Assembly (NCBI GenBank): GCA_000333855.2
Contig: CM007322.1
Span: 84,438 to 123,872 of the forward strand
Source of the DNA: Endotrypanum monterogeii
Taxonomy: Eukaryota; Euglenozoa; Kinetoplastea; Trypanosomatida; Trypanosomatidae
DNA: 39,435 nt
Reading direction: 5' to 3'
The notes beneath the pieces were generated by a model, which saw only the letters and a list, made by a program, of their open reading frames with translations, ran no database searches and was not told the DNA's origin. Shown here piece after piece: positions 1 through 11,900 of this stretch; within the stretch, counting starts at the first letter, position 1; every line of letters starts with the position of its first letter. The position numbers were made by a program, and so were the translations under genes.

Positions 1-35
1 CTCTGTTTTCTTTTCACTCCGTAGTCTGGCGATTG

Positions 36-53
36 TATATATATATGTATATA

Positions 54-85
<32 letters not shown>

Positions 86-87
86 CA
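36..87. repeat. TA dinucleotide microsatellite
   Basis: This is a nearly pure TA run with three single-base interruptions, close to the left window edge. It is the first of many TA tracts in the spacers. Confidence 0.9.
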
Positions 88-449
88 TGGTGTCCTCCCT
101 CCTCCCTCCTCACCGGACCCCCACACCGGGGCTTCCCTTTTTTCCTTTTTTGTTGTTTGTTTGGGGGGGGGGTGTTCTCCTTCGTTCAGCTTTGAGGATG
201 TGGGTGTGCCTTGGAGAGCACGCACACACACATATACATACATACATACATACATGCATACATACATACACACATATAAATAAATATGTATATATATGTA
301 TATGTGTATGTATATGCAGACAGATATATCAATAGATAGATACTCCCTCTGAAAGTAATGAAAGAGGGGAGGTGGAGCACACAAATTCAAAACAAAAGCA
401 GACACAAGCGACAGATAGGAAACGGGGGATGTCGATGTGTCGATGTGTC

Positions 450-450
<1 letters not shown>

Positions 451-484
<34 letters not shown>
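451..484. repeat. GT dinucleotide microsatellite
   Basis: This is an uninterrupted run of 17 GT units, directly preceded by short GATGTGTC-like repeats. Confidence 0.95.
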
Positions 485-486
<2 letters not shown>

Positions 487-704
487 AAAATAAACATGAG
501 CCCAAAGGAGGTGTCATTCCAAGCGAACATCGTAGGGATCGATACACAAACCTACACAGAGACACACGCACACACCGCCAGGAGTGTGAGGGGGAAGAAA
601 AATAAAAAAAACACCCCAACACATTACAAAAATAATAATAAAAACATTTTTTTTTTAAAGATAAACACTGCCAGCAACAACATTGTCAACAACGACAGCA
701 AGAG

Positions 705-772
705 TAATAATAATAATAATCAAATAAGAGACATCCTAAACAAAAATAATTATAATAATAATAATAATAATG
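705..772. repeat. TAA trinucleotide repeats
   Basis: Two TAA blocks (about 705-720 and 745-772) are separated by a short AT-rich spacer. Such A/T trinucleotide runs are rare elsewhere in the window. Confidence 0.85.
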
Positions 773-817
773 ACTAAGCTCGTAATAATATGAACAAAGT
801 AAAAAAAAAAAAAAACA

Positions 818-856
818 GGGGAATGGTGGTGGGGGGGGGGGGGAATGAGGGAGGGG
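818..856 (+). repeat. G-rich tract with potential quadruplex
   Basis: The plus strand carries a 13-G run at 831-843 with further G runs on both sides, enough for a G-quadruplex on the DNA strand. The minus-strand transcript would be C-rich here. Confidence 0.7.
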
Positions 857-1190
857 ACTTGGTATATAAAGGACAGGAAAGGTGTTGTGGGGATGTGTGT
901 GGGTGTGTGCTCGCTGCAAAAACCTCCTTACCTCCCCCCCCCTCCCGCCCAACCACAGCGCACACTATGTCAACCTCGTCGCTGCGCCACCCGCCGAGTG
1001 GATCAAGTTATCCGCTTCAGACCTTTTGGCCCACGTACGCCAGCAAAAACAAAAAACAAAAATTTTCATGAAGCCGCGGATGGCGTGACGACAAAGGTGC
1101 TGAGTATCAGGAGGTGCCGGAAGAGAAAGTGAATAGGGTTGGCAACGTCTCTCGCGTCTCGTACCCTTGACTTGCGTTGCGCCTCTTGTC

Positions 1191-1216
1191 CACACACACA
1201 CACACACACACACACA
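1191..1216. repeat. CA dinucleotide microsatellite
   Basis: This is a pure CA run of 13 units in the spacer downstream of the porin gene. Confidence 0.95.
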
Positions 1217-1379
1217 TTCAAACGCACAGAGACACAAATACAGACACACACTCACGCACGCACGCACGCATACTGCGCCTCTAATGCCGCATGCACCAGT
1301 ACATGACACCTCCGCGTTGCTTCGCGCTCTACATGTTGCATTTCGTTAACGACGCACACTTGACGTATGACCGCAGCGC

Positions 1380-2258
1380 CTAGCTGTGAGTCATCAGCAC
1401 GCCGACCTTCATGTTTCGATCCATCGATAGACACGCAGTCCATCCGTCCGCAAGCTTCGCGATGTACGCGACAGCCCAGTTCATGTCTCGGTCCACGCGC
1501 GCCTTGATGGTGTTGGCCGGCAGAGCCGGGCACGTAGACTCTAAGCCGGCGACGGCCGCGACACCCTTCGCGCGACGAGCGCTGCCGCACTCGACCTCGA
1601 CAGCGGCGCGCACCGTGCATTTATTGCCGCGCAGCATGAAAGAAAAAGGAATGCTGGCGCTCGTGTGGTAGGAGCGGCAGCGGTTGGTGCGGATGGCGAC
1701 CTCCCACCCCTGCTTGGCGTAGCGGCAGCCGATATTCCAGTTGCACTCTTTCGCAGCGATGCTGTAGGTGGCACCGCAGCCGACCTGGCAATTCGGGGCC
1801 ACATCGATGCCCATGCCCAGCTCCACATGCTCCGGCGTGACCTTCTCGTTGATGCTCGCGCGCTTGGAGAGAGCCACGCAGGTCTCGTGGCTGATCTCGT
1901 AGGTATACCTCTCCTTGGCGCGCTGAACCGCTACCTCCATCTTGTGGCCGTGGATCGTGTAGTGGGCAGAGGCCTTGATCTCCCGCATCATATCAGGGGT
2001 CACAGTGACCTTCACGCCACCGTTGCACGCCGCAACATACTCGATGTCAGCCGACACCTTGCCGGTGGAGTTGGCCTTGGGGTTAATGAAGAACGTATCC
2101 TTGGGGCCCTTATACTTGCACTCCATCACCCACGAGCCCGCCGCTGGAAAGTTTTTGGTGAGGAGGTCCTTCGTGGCTTTGTTGTAGTCTTTGAAGAGTG
2201 CGGGGGTGGAGTAGACCTTCACGGCCGACCCCTTGGAGCTGGACAGGGAATGAGACAT
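1380..2258 (-). CDS. VDAC: Mitochondrial outer-membrane porin (VDAC)
   Basis: The product is a 292-residue voltage-dependent anion channel of the eukaryotic porin family. It forms the beta-barrel pore through which metabolites such as ADP/ATP cross the mitochondrial outer membrane. Residues 20-37 (ALFKDYNKATKDLLTKNF) match the VDAC N-terminal helix. The rest alternates short polar and hydrophobic stretches typical of barrel strands and ends in a strand-like segment (CLSMDRNMKVGVLM), which usually carries the outer-membrane sorting signal. Length fits the family of about 280 residues plus a Ser-rich extension of some 15 residues. Twelve cysteines are present, which is many for a VDAC. The ATG at 2258 is the first ATG after the predicted splice acceptor at 2353-2354. 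The frame is open further upstream, but only through repeat-encoded sequence. The stop codon is TAG. Confidence 0.9.
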   Translation of the reverse strand: MSHSLSSSKGSAVKVYSTPALFKDYNKATKDLLTKNFPAAGSWVMECKYKGPKDTFFINPKANSTGKVSADIEYVAACNGGVKVTVTPDMMREIKASAHYTIHGHKMEVAVQRAKERYTYEISHETCVALSKRASINEKVTPEHVELGMGIDVAPNCQVGCGATYSIAAKECNWNIGCRYAKQGWEVAIRTNRCRSYHTSASIPFSFMLRGNKCTVRAAVEVECGSARRAKGVAAVAGLESTCPALPANTIKARVDRDMNWAVAYIAKLADGWTACLSMDRNMKVGVLMTHS

Positions 2259-2304
2259 GTCTGTGGATGTGTCTGTGGATGTGGAGGTTATCGGTAGTAG
2301 GGGA

Positions 2305-2323
2305 GGGGGGGGGGGGGGGGGGG
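2305..2323. repeat. 19-base G/C homopolymer in the VDAC leader
   Basis: The plus strand reads 19 consecutive G. In the porin mRNA this is a C run inside the predicted 5' leader, about 46 nt before the start codon. Confidence 0.9.
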
Positions 2324-2352
2324 ATCGGATGACGAGGGAGCGAAGCCGAATG

Positions 2353-2369
2353 CTGAAGAAAAAAAGGAT
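2353..2369 (-). promoter_or_regulatory. Spliced-leader acceptor for VDAC
   Basis: On the minus strand a short pyrimidine tract (CCTTTTTTTCTTC) ends in AG at 2354-2353. Reading from the longer pyrimidine tract at 2459-2475 there is no AG for about 105 nt until this one, so it is the first usable acceptor. The resulting leader is 94 nt and contains no ATG before 2258. Confidence 0.7.
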
Positions 2370-2373
2370 CGAA

Positions 2374-2388
2374 ATATATAAATATATG

Positions 2389-2421
<33 letters not shown>
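2374..2421. repeat. TA-TG composite microsatellite
   Basis: A TA tract passes directly into TG units. On the coding strand this is a CA run followed by a TA run, lying between the upstream pyrimidine tract and the VDAC splice acceptor and containing no AG. Confidence 0.9.
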
Positions 2422-2750
2422 ACAACCACAGTGAGCAGATGAGACGAAGATGAGTCAGAGAAAAAAAAAAAAGGAGGGTGTGCAACATAAAGCGCTGAAG
2501 ATGCGAAAAAAAGGCACAGAGGCGAAAACATGTGTACATTAAATAAACAAATAGCGCCTGCGCGCACGCACACAAATAAAAGAAAGGCAGAGGCCCAGAC
2601 ACGTTAACAGTGAGCATAGAAACCAGAGGGGAAACTAGTTATATATAGTATTTATATTTTCTATATGTATATATTGTATATAAAACATATATTCTCGATA
2701 GAGAGAAGGTGTCGACGACTGTAAAGATAAAACGAATAACACTACGGAGG

Positions 2751-2790
2751 GACACACACAGACACACACAGACACAGACACAGACACACG
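2751..2790. repeat. CA/GACA repeat
   Basis: CACACAGA-type units are repeated four to five times in the 3' spacer of the giant gene. Confidence 0.85.
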
Positions 2791-2897
2791 GACATGTGAA
2801 AAGCAATGCAATCCACGACGCGCTTGCACCCCCCCCCCTCTCTCTCGCCCCACGCCGCGTGTGTTGCATGACGGTCCTATCCCCATCCCTCACCGAC

Positions 2898-2932
2898 TAC
2901 CACCACCGCCACCACCACCGCCGCCGCCGCCG
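2898..2932. repeat. CAC/CCG trinucleotide repeat
   Basis: A run of CAC units passes into CCG units. It lies about 35 bases downstream of the giant gene's stop codon, outside the reading frame. Confidence 0.85.
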
Positions 2933-2965
2933 TAGCCAACGAGGTTAGAGGAGTAAATTGATTTC

Positions 2966-5900
2966 TCAGAGGGGTGGGGCAAACACCTCCGCAGTGCCCA
3001 ATGGTGCCAATGACACGGGTGAGAGCGAGCGCACCACCGTGTGTTCACGGGACGCCGGCGGAGACGCTCCCCTCAGCCCTGCACTGTCATAAAAGACACG
3101 CTGCTGTGCGCGGCGCCGCGCCAACGTCGATATGGAAGTGTACAAGGTAGACGCTCCACTCGAGAGCCCACCAAGCCTTCGGTGCGCTCGACACGATACA
3201 GCGGCCGACTCCGCCTCTGTAAAGAATGCGGAAGCAGTTGTATGCCAGCCGTGAAGACTGCCATGCACATCTGCAAGGCCGTCCTCACACTGAGCAAGGT
3301 AGTATGACGGGGCAGAGAAGTGCGTGTTGGGGGATAACGATGGCGGTGACTGGCGGGACTCGGGAGGCTCTGTGGAAAATATCTGCGCCGGTGTCCGCAT
3401 GATACTTGCCACCTCGGGGGGAACGCGAGGCCTCAGGCCTTCAGAACTGGGAGCGCTCGCAGGGCCACGTTTTGGCATCGAAGCAAGCCGTCCAGGAGCG
3501 ATCGGGAACGCGTCGAGGGTATCCAGCGCACCTGCACTGCGCTTGGCATTTGAAGCCGCTGTAGGTGCAGCCGTGTGCTGCTTCTCGGACTTCTGTGCTG
3601 CTGCTTCCCCCACCGCCTCAGCTGAACGATGTGAGGTAATGACTTCGGCTTCCGTGTGGTCAGTTGACCCTGGCGAGAGCGACTCCGACAGAATAACCGG
3701 TGCGCCGGCATCGTGCAAGCACACGACCCCATCAACCTGTGAACCTGCCGAAGAGGACAGCAATGAGGACGACGATGGCCACGTTGGAGCTGCTGCTGCT
3801 GCATCCGCGAAGGCAGATACCGGCTCGTGTCTCGATACCTCTCCTTGAGGCCCACTCATCACCGTCGAGCCTGTGCTCCCTCCCTCAGGTGCATCAGCCC
3901 TGTGTGCGGCCTGCGCTGGTGGTGATGATGTCACACTAGCCAAGGAAGTCCGCTGATGCACCCCTGATGAGTCCCCAACTCTCAGCAAAGGAGCTTCCGC
4001 CACCTCATCACGCACTGTTATATCAACTGCATCGTTGGAGCATCCACAGCTGAGGTGATGAGCAGCACCCTCCGGCAAGAGGGACCCCGCCGATACAGGT
4101 CGCCCTGCCTCGACTACTGCAGAGACAGTGCGCAGACCACTCTTGTCCACGAGACTCGTTCGACCACCGTCCCCCCCGAGTGACAGCGTCACGGGACCCA
4201 CTACGATCGCAGACGAACCGGCCGGCCGCTCTGGGAAGGGCTGCGTGGCCGGGTACCATGGCGTGGAGAGAGGAGCGGTGACGTCTTCTGAGGCAGCCAG
4301 TACCGGCGTCTCCACACTTACTTCCTCCCGCGCCCTCACCTCGTCTGCCGATGCGGCCTCGTAGGCGACGCTCGGCCGGAAAGTCTTCGAAGCGACCGAG
4401 GTTGATGCGGAGCGCTGCAACGGCGACGACGCCTCTGCCATGAGGAACGTATAACAAGTCGGCGGCAGCACAGCTGCCGAGAGCTGCAGTCGGTGTAGCA
4501 GCGCCCCGGTGCTCGTTGAGAAAGTTGGCAGTGCATTAGATGTTGTGCCCAGCCCAGGTGCATCGAAATGCATGTTGCATGCAGCACCACCGACGCTATC
4601 AGACGCTGCCGCAGCGGCTGTCGTGGAAAATGAAAAACAGTACATCTCCTGTGATGGAGCACTTGCACCGCCCAGCAGCGAGAACACAAACTCCTTTCCC
4701 TGACCTCCCGGCGACGTGGCGGGCCTCTCGATAGTTAACACCCCGTCAGTGACGTCACCTCCGCTGCTGCTCTCTCCCTCAGGGTTCAGTAAGTGAGACG
4801 CCGAGCTGCACGCTGCCGTACCAGAGACTAAATGTGGGGTTGTAAGCCAGGCAGCAGACGCCGAGGGACTACAAAACTTTACTATGCTGTTCTGCGGCAA
4901 GGGCGAGCTGCCGACCGCTGCGGTCGTGGACGCAAGCATGGCCACCCGACATAGAGCAGCAGCAGCAGCTGTTGTTGTGGAGGCCGCAACCACCGCAGGG
5001 TGTGCACCGACGTTGTCACTAAAATCGCCTTGGGCCCTGCAAATCTCATCAACAACATCTGGAACGACCTCCACAGATAACGCTGGAGCCGTCGAGGAGC
5101 GAGACATCTCCGCCGTCGAGCACGAGATGCCCCGCTGTTGCCCAGGTGCCGGCATAGCGGAGCTTGGCACTAAGTCGGTGATGGTCGCTCGTGGCGAGCC
5201 CGCTGTTGCAGCAGATCCCACGGCAGAGATGCTCAGAATGCTGGAAGACGACTGGGACAAGGGGCGCTGGTGGCACCTTGGCTGCTGCGCAAGTACGCCA
5301 TCCTGTGCGTGAGGTCCGTTGTGCGTGATGTCACCTGTGAAAGAGAAAATGAGATCAAAATTTCTTTCCTTGTCACTCGTAGCGTAGTCGACCACCGCAT
5401 CGTTCTTCCTTGGCCCGTCTCCCTTGAGCGCCTCAGCAGCGAGGCCGCTGCGCACGTCTACGCACACCGACGCCCGCGCTGTGCAGGACGTCTGCACAGT
5501 CGTGGCCGAAGTCCCGTCGCGCTCTCCACCAGGAACGACAGGGATGGAACCAGTGCGAGGATCAGCAGGCATCTCCCCCTGGGTCGAATGAATGAACTGC
5601 GTCGGGGTGAAGTCCAGCGGGCGAGGCACGTCACCTACACCCTCCTCGTCTCCCAACGTCATCACAAAAGCATTTGCTTCACACCCACACTTACCCCCTT
5701 CGGGAACACTGTGCACTACCTCCGGCGGTGCGGACACGGTCATTGTCGGGGACGAGGACGGCAGGCGTGATCCAGAAATGTTTAGAACGGCATCGCTACA
5801 AGGTGATGGCTGCTCCTTCCCTGAAGTCAGCGTATCCATCGTATCTCCATCCTCCTCAGGCCCCCTCTGCGCTTCAAACCCGCCAGAACAGTGGGACGAA

Positions 5901-8900
5901 TGTATCGCCGTCATGCTCGATGGAGACGACGGCGCCCACGTAGATACTGCATAAAGCGACGGGTGCTGTTCTTCGTTGCCCTGTAGCAGGGGCCCCCGCA
6001 AGGGTGACTGCGATACATTGTCCCTCACACCGCTGCTGCTGCTTCTGTTGCCAGTGGTGCATCCATCCTGTTGAGGGCATGCGTTGCCGTGGTTGTCGCG
6101 CTTCATCCTCGAAGGAATGCCCTCATGACAGCACATGTCAGGAGACAAGAAGATGGTGTTTGGCAAAGGCGGTGGGGCGGATGCATCATCGCCACCACAC
6201 CATGACTGCTGCTCGACTCGCACGGTTGCTGTGAGGTCTTCAAACGCACGAGGTCGCGGCCCACACGCCTCCTCGACGGGCACAGCCGCTACGACGATTG
6301 ATCCGGTCCCTTCTGTCGACCAGGGAAAAATAGTGCACGACGAGAAGGAAGAGAAACGGGGGGTGGAGGGGCTAGTATTGGCGCTTATCAGATGAGGATG
6401 CGCCACCGCAGAAGGTGCGCCACGGCCAGACTGCGGCTCCTGTGGTGTTTGCAGTGACACGATCGACTCGCAGCCGCTTGGGGGCTCCTGAGGGGCACTT
6501 GCTACATCCCTCAGCTCCGCCGCGACAGCGCCGCCGCACGCCCGCTCGGTTAACGCGTCCCACAGCAAACCAGGATACGCCCCCACGCTATCCCCGGCAC
6601 CACCATTATCCTTGCACGTCCCAAGTTGGGAGCTGACGCCGTCACACGGAGCCGAAGACGACGACGAGGACAACGACGACGCTGATGTCGTGCCGAACAA
6701 CAGCTGCGATGTTGCAAGCATCGATGGCACTGGAGGTTCCCCGTGCTCAGCGTAGACCTGCGGAGACAGATGTGACGATCGCACGATGGTCAAGGATGGC
6801 CCTCCGCTAGCCTCATCACCCCCTCGGACCCCAGTGGCAACCTGTACATGGGGTTCAGATGCAGGGAGACCAGTATCGCAGAAATCGGCAGCAGGGGCAC
6901 AAGAAAGCACTGTGTGCTGCTTCGACGACGACGACGGTGGCGGCGGCGGTGGTCGACGACGACGACGCGACGCACTGCTCGACGACAGCATGATACTCAT
7001 GGTCGCAGTGCCTCTACTCCTAATATCACTCACACTACCGCTAAGCGACGGGTGACCGCTCACGGTGGCGGTGGTGTCCGCTGATACGTCCTCCGGTTCG
7101 TGCGCCGACGGAGGTGTCGTCGTCGTCGTCGCCCGGTGTAACAGATCAAAAGCTGCAAACATTTCCTTGTCACTGCCATCACAACCATCTGTGGTGAGCG
7201 ACACGAAGCCTGTCGCCGTCTCAGTCGCATGAGCAGCAACGCTTCGAAGCATTGGACTGCTGCTGAGAGATTCGGATCCGCCCGACGTGGGCAAGAGTAT
7301 GGTCATCGGCATCGGCGTCGCCGTGGATTGTGACGCAGACAGGTTGCTACCACCGCGGATATCACAAGCGATGGGCTCTGTAGACTCATGGAGGGGTGAT
7401 GCGGCACTAGCATCCCCACACACTGGTATGTCACCTGCGGCAAGAACAGTCCAAGGCATTTCAGCGACCGCGCCTGCAGCTCGTGGCAGTGTGTCACTCG
7501 CCACTGCTCCCGTCGCCATGTCCATGGCAGCGGGTCCTGGACCTGAGTGCTCCTCTATTCGTTCTTCACAAACCTCTTCCTGACGTGTCACCATAAGAGA
7601 AAAGGGGGTCAGCAACAGCATATGCGCAGTGCCGCCATCATGATCCTCGACACGACTAGTACCCAGCATCGTTGCCACAGCAGCAGTGGCAGTAGCAGCA
7701 GTGCGCTGTACGTCGCTGACGTCCACCTTGAGCACCAAAGAAGGCATCGTGTCAGCATCCGCCACCATTCCCTCCACCACCTCCTCCCCCTCCCACTTCT
7801 TCTTGGGATGTATTTCCATTTGAAGCGTCGCACTAGGGAAGGTCGGCGTGGCCAACAGCGGCGATGTCATCCACGCTGAGCTGCAAGGAGAAGCGAAAGG
7901 ATTTTCAAGTATCTCATCCACAGAGGAAGTGTACCGCTCGTCGAGCGCGGGTGTGATAACGCGAGCACTGTCACTCGCCCCCTTTCCCACGCTGGACAAA
8001 ACACGTTCGACGTCCAAAGGAAGGGCCGGCACGCCTGGCATATCGCGCACTGTAGCTGCTGCAACGCCGCTGTGTATTGACGCTGGTGGTGGAGACGCTA
8101 CGGGCGACGGCATTGATGGTGGTGGTCGTGGTGGTCGTGGTGGTGGTGGTGGTGATGATGAGAGCCGCGTCCCCGTGGGCACGGCTGTCTCACCTGCGGG
8201 CGGAAAACCACTTTTGTGGTCTACTGAGGCGGCGGTGCCGTCGGTCTCGCTCGTGTGCGAGTTGGCAGAGCTTGGTGACCTGCAGCAAAGCCCTGCAGTG
8301 GGCAAGGTTGAAGGGAAAACACCACAGGTGGAAGCGAGTGGCTCACGAAGCAGAGGACAGTGATGACCTACCCATGCTACCGGTGGCGAGTCGCACCCGC
8401 TGGGAGGTGTGGTGCAAGCTGCGGAGGAGGGAGCGGCAGAGTGCAGCAAGGAAATCGGAGGTTGCTCATGCTGCGGCGGATGCTGCTGCAACGGGACGAG
8501 GCCAGTCACGGGCAGAGTGCATATAGACGGGCCCCCGCCGCTGGTCAGCTCCGTCGCCGGCGCCATCGACTTCGAGGCACTGCCCAACACACCTCTTGCG
8601 GCACAGGTTATGTTGCGACAACCGCCCCCACGAGTGCTGGAGCTGCTGCTGGTGGAGTTGTACCGCATGCGGTTCCCGCCGCTGTTGCCACCCATGTCGT
8701 TGAGACCGCTCGAGATGGTCGTGACGCTACTGGTGCTTCCCTGGGTGATGGGGTGTATAAAAATGGTGCCCGACGCGGACACACTTGACCCCCTCGACGA
8801 CGACGATGACCCCGGTGACTCAGTGCTCCTGCCAGCGCTGTGGTGATGACCCGAGTAGCAGTAGCTCGCTGCAACCGCATTTGCGTTCGCGTTCGTGTTC

Positions 8901-11900
8901 GTGGACGCAGCCGCTTGTGTTGTCCCCAGGGTGGAGACCACTGCAGAAGACGGGGAGTCGAACGTTGCAACGTCCTCGCTCTGCACGCCAACAATCCTCA
9001 CGTTATCAGCTGTGGTAGCCAAAACCCTAGGGCGTGCGCGTGAGGTAGAGGTGCTCCGATCGCCGCCCACCACCGAGCCACTGGGCAGTACGGCAGTCAC
9101 GGCAATACATCGGCTCTGCGAGTCACTGCGACAGCTCGAGGGCGAGTTCCCTCTGCCTTCAGTAACCAGCGGTTTCTTGTGACACCCAAGAGGTGCATGA
9201 TGCTCTGCTGCCAACTCCTGCACCACCGCTGACAAATGGGAATGTCTTACAGCACATGTGGATACATTTGGCTGTCGCAAAGCCTCCGAGGCATCCCTGG
9301 ACACCCTCGGAACGGTCGCGGCTCCCTCACTCGACGCGGAGATTGGGTCATCCCTCGCTTCCCGTGGGGCGCGTGGCGTAGGCACAGCACTCACGACAGC
9401 GGGGGAGAAAGACGACTGTACCGTTGCCACCGGCGGTGTAGCGATTGTGGCGGCCTCTTCGCAGAGGCAGTCCGGCACGTGGTCATCCACCCACCCCAGA
9501 CCCTCTGCCACGCCCATCTGCGCACACTGCTCCACCTCGATACCGCACACCAGCTTTGCGACGCTGCTGACACCGACAAAGAGAGACTGGAGATGCTGCT
9601 GGGTGAGTCGAGTCAGTCGCTGATGTCGATATCCATTCAAAGATGATGTGTAGAGGCCTCCGACATCGAACGTCGGCGCTGGCGATCGACCGCTGTGGCC
9701 GTCACTGTCCGAGTCCCCCACCTCTTGGGAGACGCTTTGTGGGCCCCGCTGCGGTGGAGCATCTGTTGCACCGCTGGCCCAGTCTCGCGACGAGTCGCGT
9801 CCCCCACCAACGTCCCGACGAACCACTCGATCCTGGTGGCCCTCGGCACCGTCACGCGCCCCCCGGACTCGCAGCGTCCTCTGCAGCACAGAGGAACGGA
9901 ACGGACTCACGGCTGCCTTGCAGTCCACGGCGCCACCAAACATTTCGTCCATCCCTCTTGTGGGGGGTTCCCATGCCCCAGCGCGTACCCCTCCGCTTTC
10001 CCCTGGGTGGGGTCCATCTCGCATGTCTGAGGCACCAGAGATGGCGGCGGCAGTGGCCGAGTCGGGGCTGGTGGCCGCCACCAACTCGGAGTTGCCAGCA
10101 ACACCGCGATGGATGCTCTGCACTGCGTTGCCCCCCGCAACGGCTGCGGAATTCTTGGGGAAAAGAGCCCTCAACTCATCCAGGTGACTCCGCACAGACC
10201 GCGCATCTATAAGAGCCACTCGCACCAGCGAGACCAAAGGCGACTCACGCTGGCCTCGCGGCGTCCGTGGAGAGCGACCTTGCATCGCCCACGTCGCTGC
10301 CGGTAATATCCCTACCCCAGCCGACTCTGAACCCCCCCCTACCGGTGGTGTGAGGAGTTGCCCCTGCCTCTCTGCCTTCCAAGATGGGAGCGCTGGTGCT
10401 GCCACGTGTGCCGTCTTGGCAAGTGAGGAAGTCACCACTGGCGCTCGCGGTGGCGGATGTGCGGTGACAGCACATGTCACCTCCCCGACTGCCCCATGGC
10501 GATCCTGATCACCTTTGAGCCGCGCAACGGCCGCCAGCGACCGCGAGGCACTCGAGCGTGTTGGAGAGGTGGGCGACAGAGAGCGGGCCGTATAAAACCA
10601 GGGAGTTGTACTGCCTTTCGTGGAGCCCGTCGCCGCATCCTCCAGCACCCTCTCGCCGCCCTCGTCACGCCCATGCTCGCTGACGGGAGGCGTAGTTGAT
10701 GGCTGCTGCGTCGCTACAGAAGCACTCCGAGGTGGCAAGGCCGAGGATGAAGTGCTGGTGGGCAGCCTCAGATGCGTTGTCGTGGCGGACGTTCGGCCCG
10801 TGTCGAGTGAGTTGGCCAGTGTGTTTGGGCAGCCGTGTGGCAGGTCCGAGTACGTGCCATGTGCGAAAGGCTGCATGCAGGATGGCTCCGTGGTGTCTGG
10901 CGCCATAGCACCCAGATCCTCGAGAGAGGTGGATGGCACTACAGACAATCCTTTGGGCGATCTATAACGTGGGCAGCTGCCTCTGACGGCGGTGGCTGAT
11001 GATGAGGGTGAGCTGCGCGGCCATTCCTGCGAGAGGGTCGATATTGAAGAGGAGTGTGAGGGTGCAGATGCCCCATTCCCCTCGCGCTGTGGCGTCGCGT
11101 CAACGGGAACCCCCAAAGGCGCCTGGGCGTCTGATGCCACCACCGCCTCACTGCAGGCGCCAGCGACAACGCATTGGTCAACGTGAGCGCTGTGGACCGT
11201 GTCACCGGGTGATGCCTCCGCGTTATGAGCAACAACTGAACAGCACAATGGTAACCGGACGTCCCTCTGGGTGCGCACGAGCTCCGGCGCGACGCCCCCC
11301 ACGCCCGTCGGGAAAATGGCCGATGTATAATCCGTGCCGTCCTCGTCGCCGCCTCCCGGATTGCGCGTAGACACAGCCGAGTCGTCATAAGAGCGGAGCC
11401 ACCGATGATGAGCGGATCGATCCATGTCTTTGCTGTCCAAACGCACTGCGTGGTCGGCCAGCGACGACGACGACGGCGACGACGGCGGCGACGGCGGCGA
11501 CGGCGGTGGCGGCTGCGTAGAAGATTGGTGGCTGAGAGAGTCCGCGGCCCTGCTCGACAGGCTTTGGCGGGCAGTGTAGCCATCGTCCGCTCTGCTGCTC
11601 GCGTCGAAGCTGACGGAAAACGCTGACGTATCCACAGTGGAAGCACCCTCACCTTCTTGATGAAAGCACGGATGCTGCTGCATCCGACGCCCCCTGTGTA
11701 TATCCGAATGCTCTGCAGCTGCAGCCTTTACATCCTGATCTGAGCCTCGCAGCGTTGCGACGGACGCGTCCCGCGAAAATCGATGATGCCGATCGCCATG
11801 AACAACATCAAAGGCTTCCGTCCTCGCGGCAACACTTATCTCGGAGACAATCGGAGGGGATGAGCCAAGGCACAGCATCGAGTGCGCGGCCCGGTGTGAC

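Larger units (their letters stand above)
1..1379. other. Gene-free left flank, downstream of VDAC
   Basis: No credible gene is seen. On the coding (minus) strand this is the 3' untranslated region of the porin plus the spacer toward a gene outside the window. It holds a TA tract (36-87), a TACA/TATA composite (about 221-342), a long GT run (451-484), TAA trinucleotide runs (705-772), a G-rich stretch (818-856) and a CA run (1191-1216). Two more GC-balanced islands (about 950-1150 and 1270-1379) have no repeat. Short open frames here consist of translated repeats and lack any family resemblance. Confidence 0.7.
2259..2965. other. Spacer between giant gene and VDAC
   Basis: On the coding strand this runs from the stop of the 3343-aa gene to the porin start. 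It holds the porin 5' leader (2259-2352) with a 19-C homopolymer, the splice acceptor, a TA/CA composite, a long T run (2461-2472 on the complement), an AT-rich patch (about 2637-2700), a CA/GACA run (2751-2790) and a CAC/CCG run (2898-2932). No gene is seen. Confidence 0.7.

Noticed and set aside
965..1309. Minus-strand frame of about 114 codons left of VDAC
   Set aside because: It crosses a CA run that supplies most of its Cys/Val content. The GC-balanced ends show no recognisable protein.
1665..2297. Plus-strand open frame of about 210 codons opposite VDAC
   Set aside because: It is antisense to the confidently identified porin and runs out into its leader.
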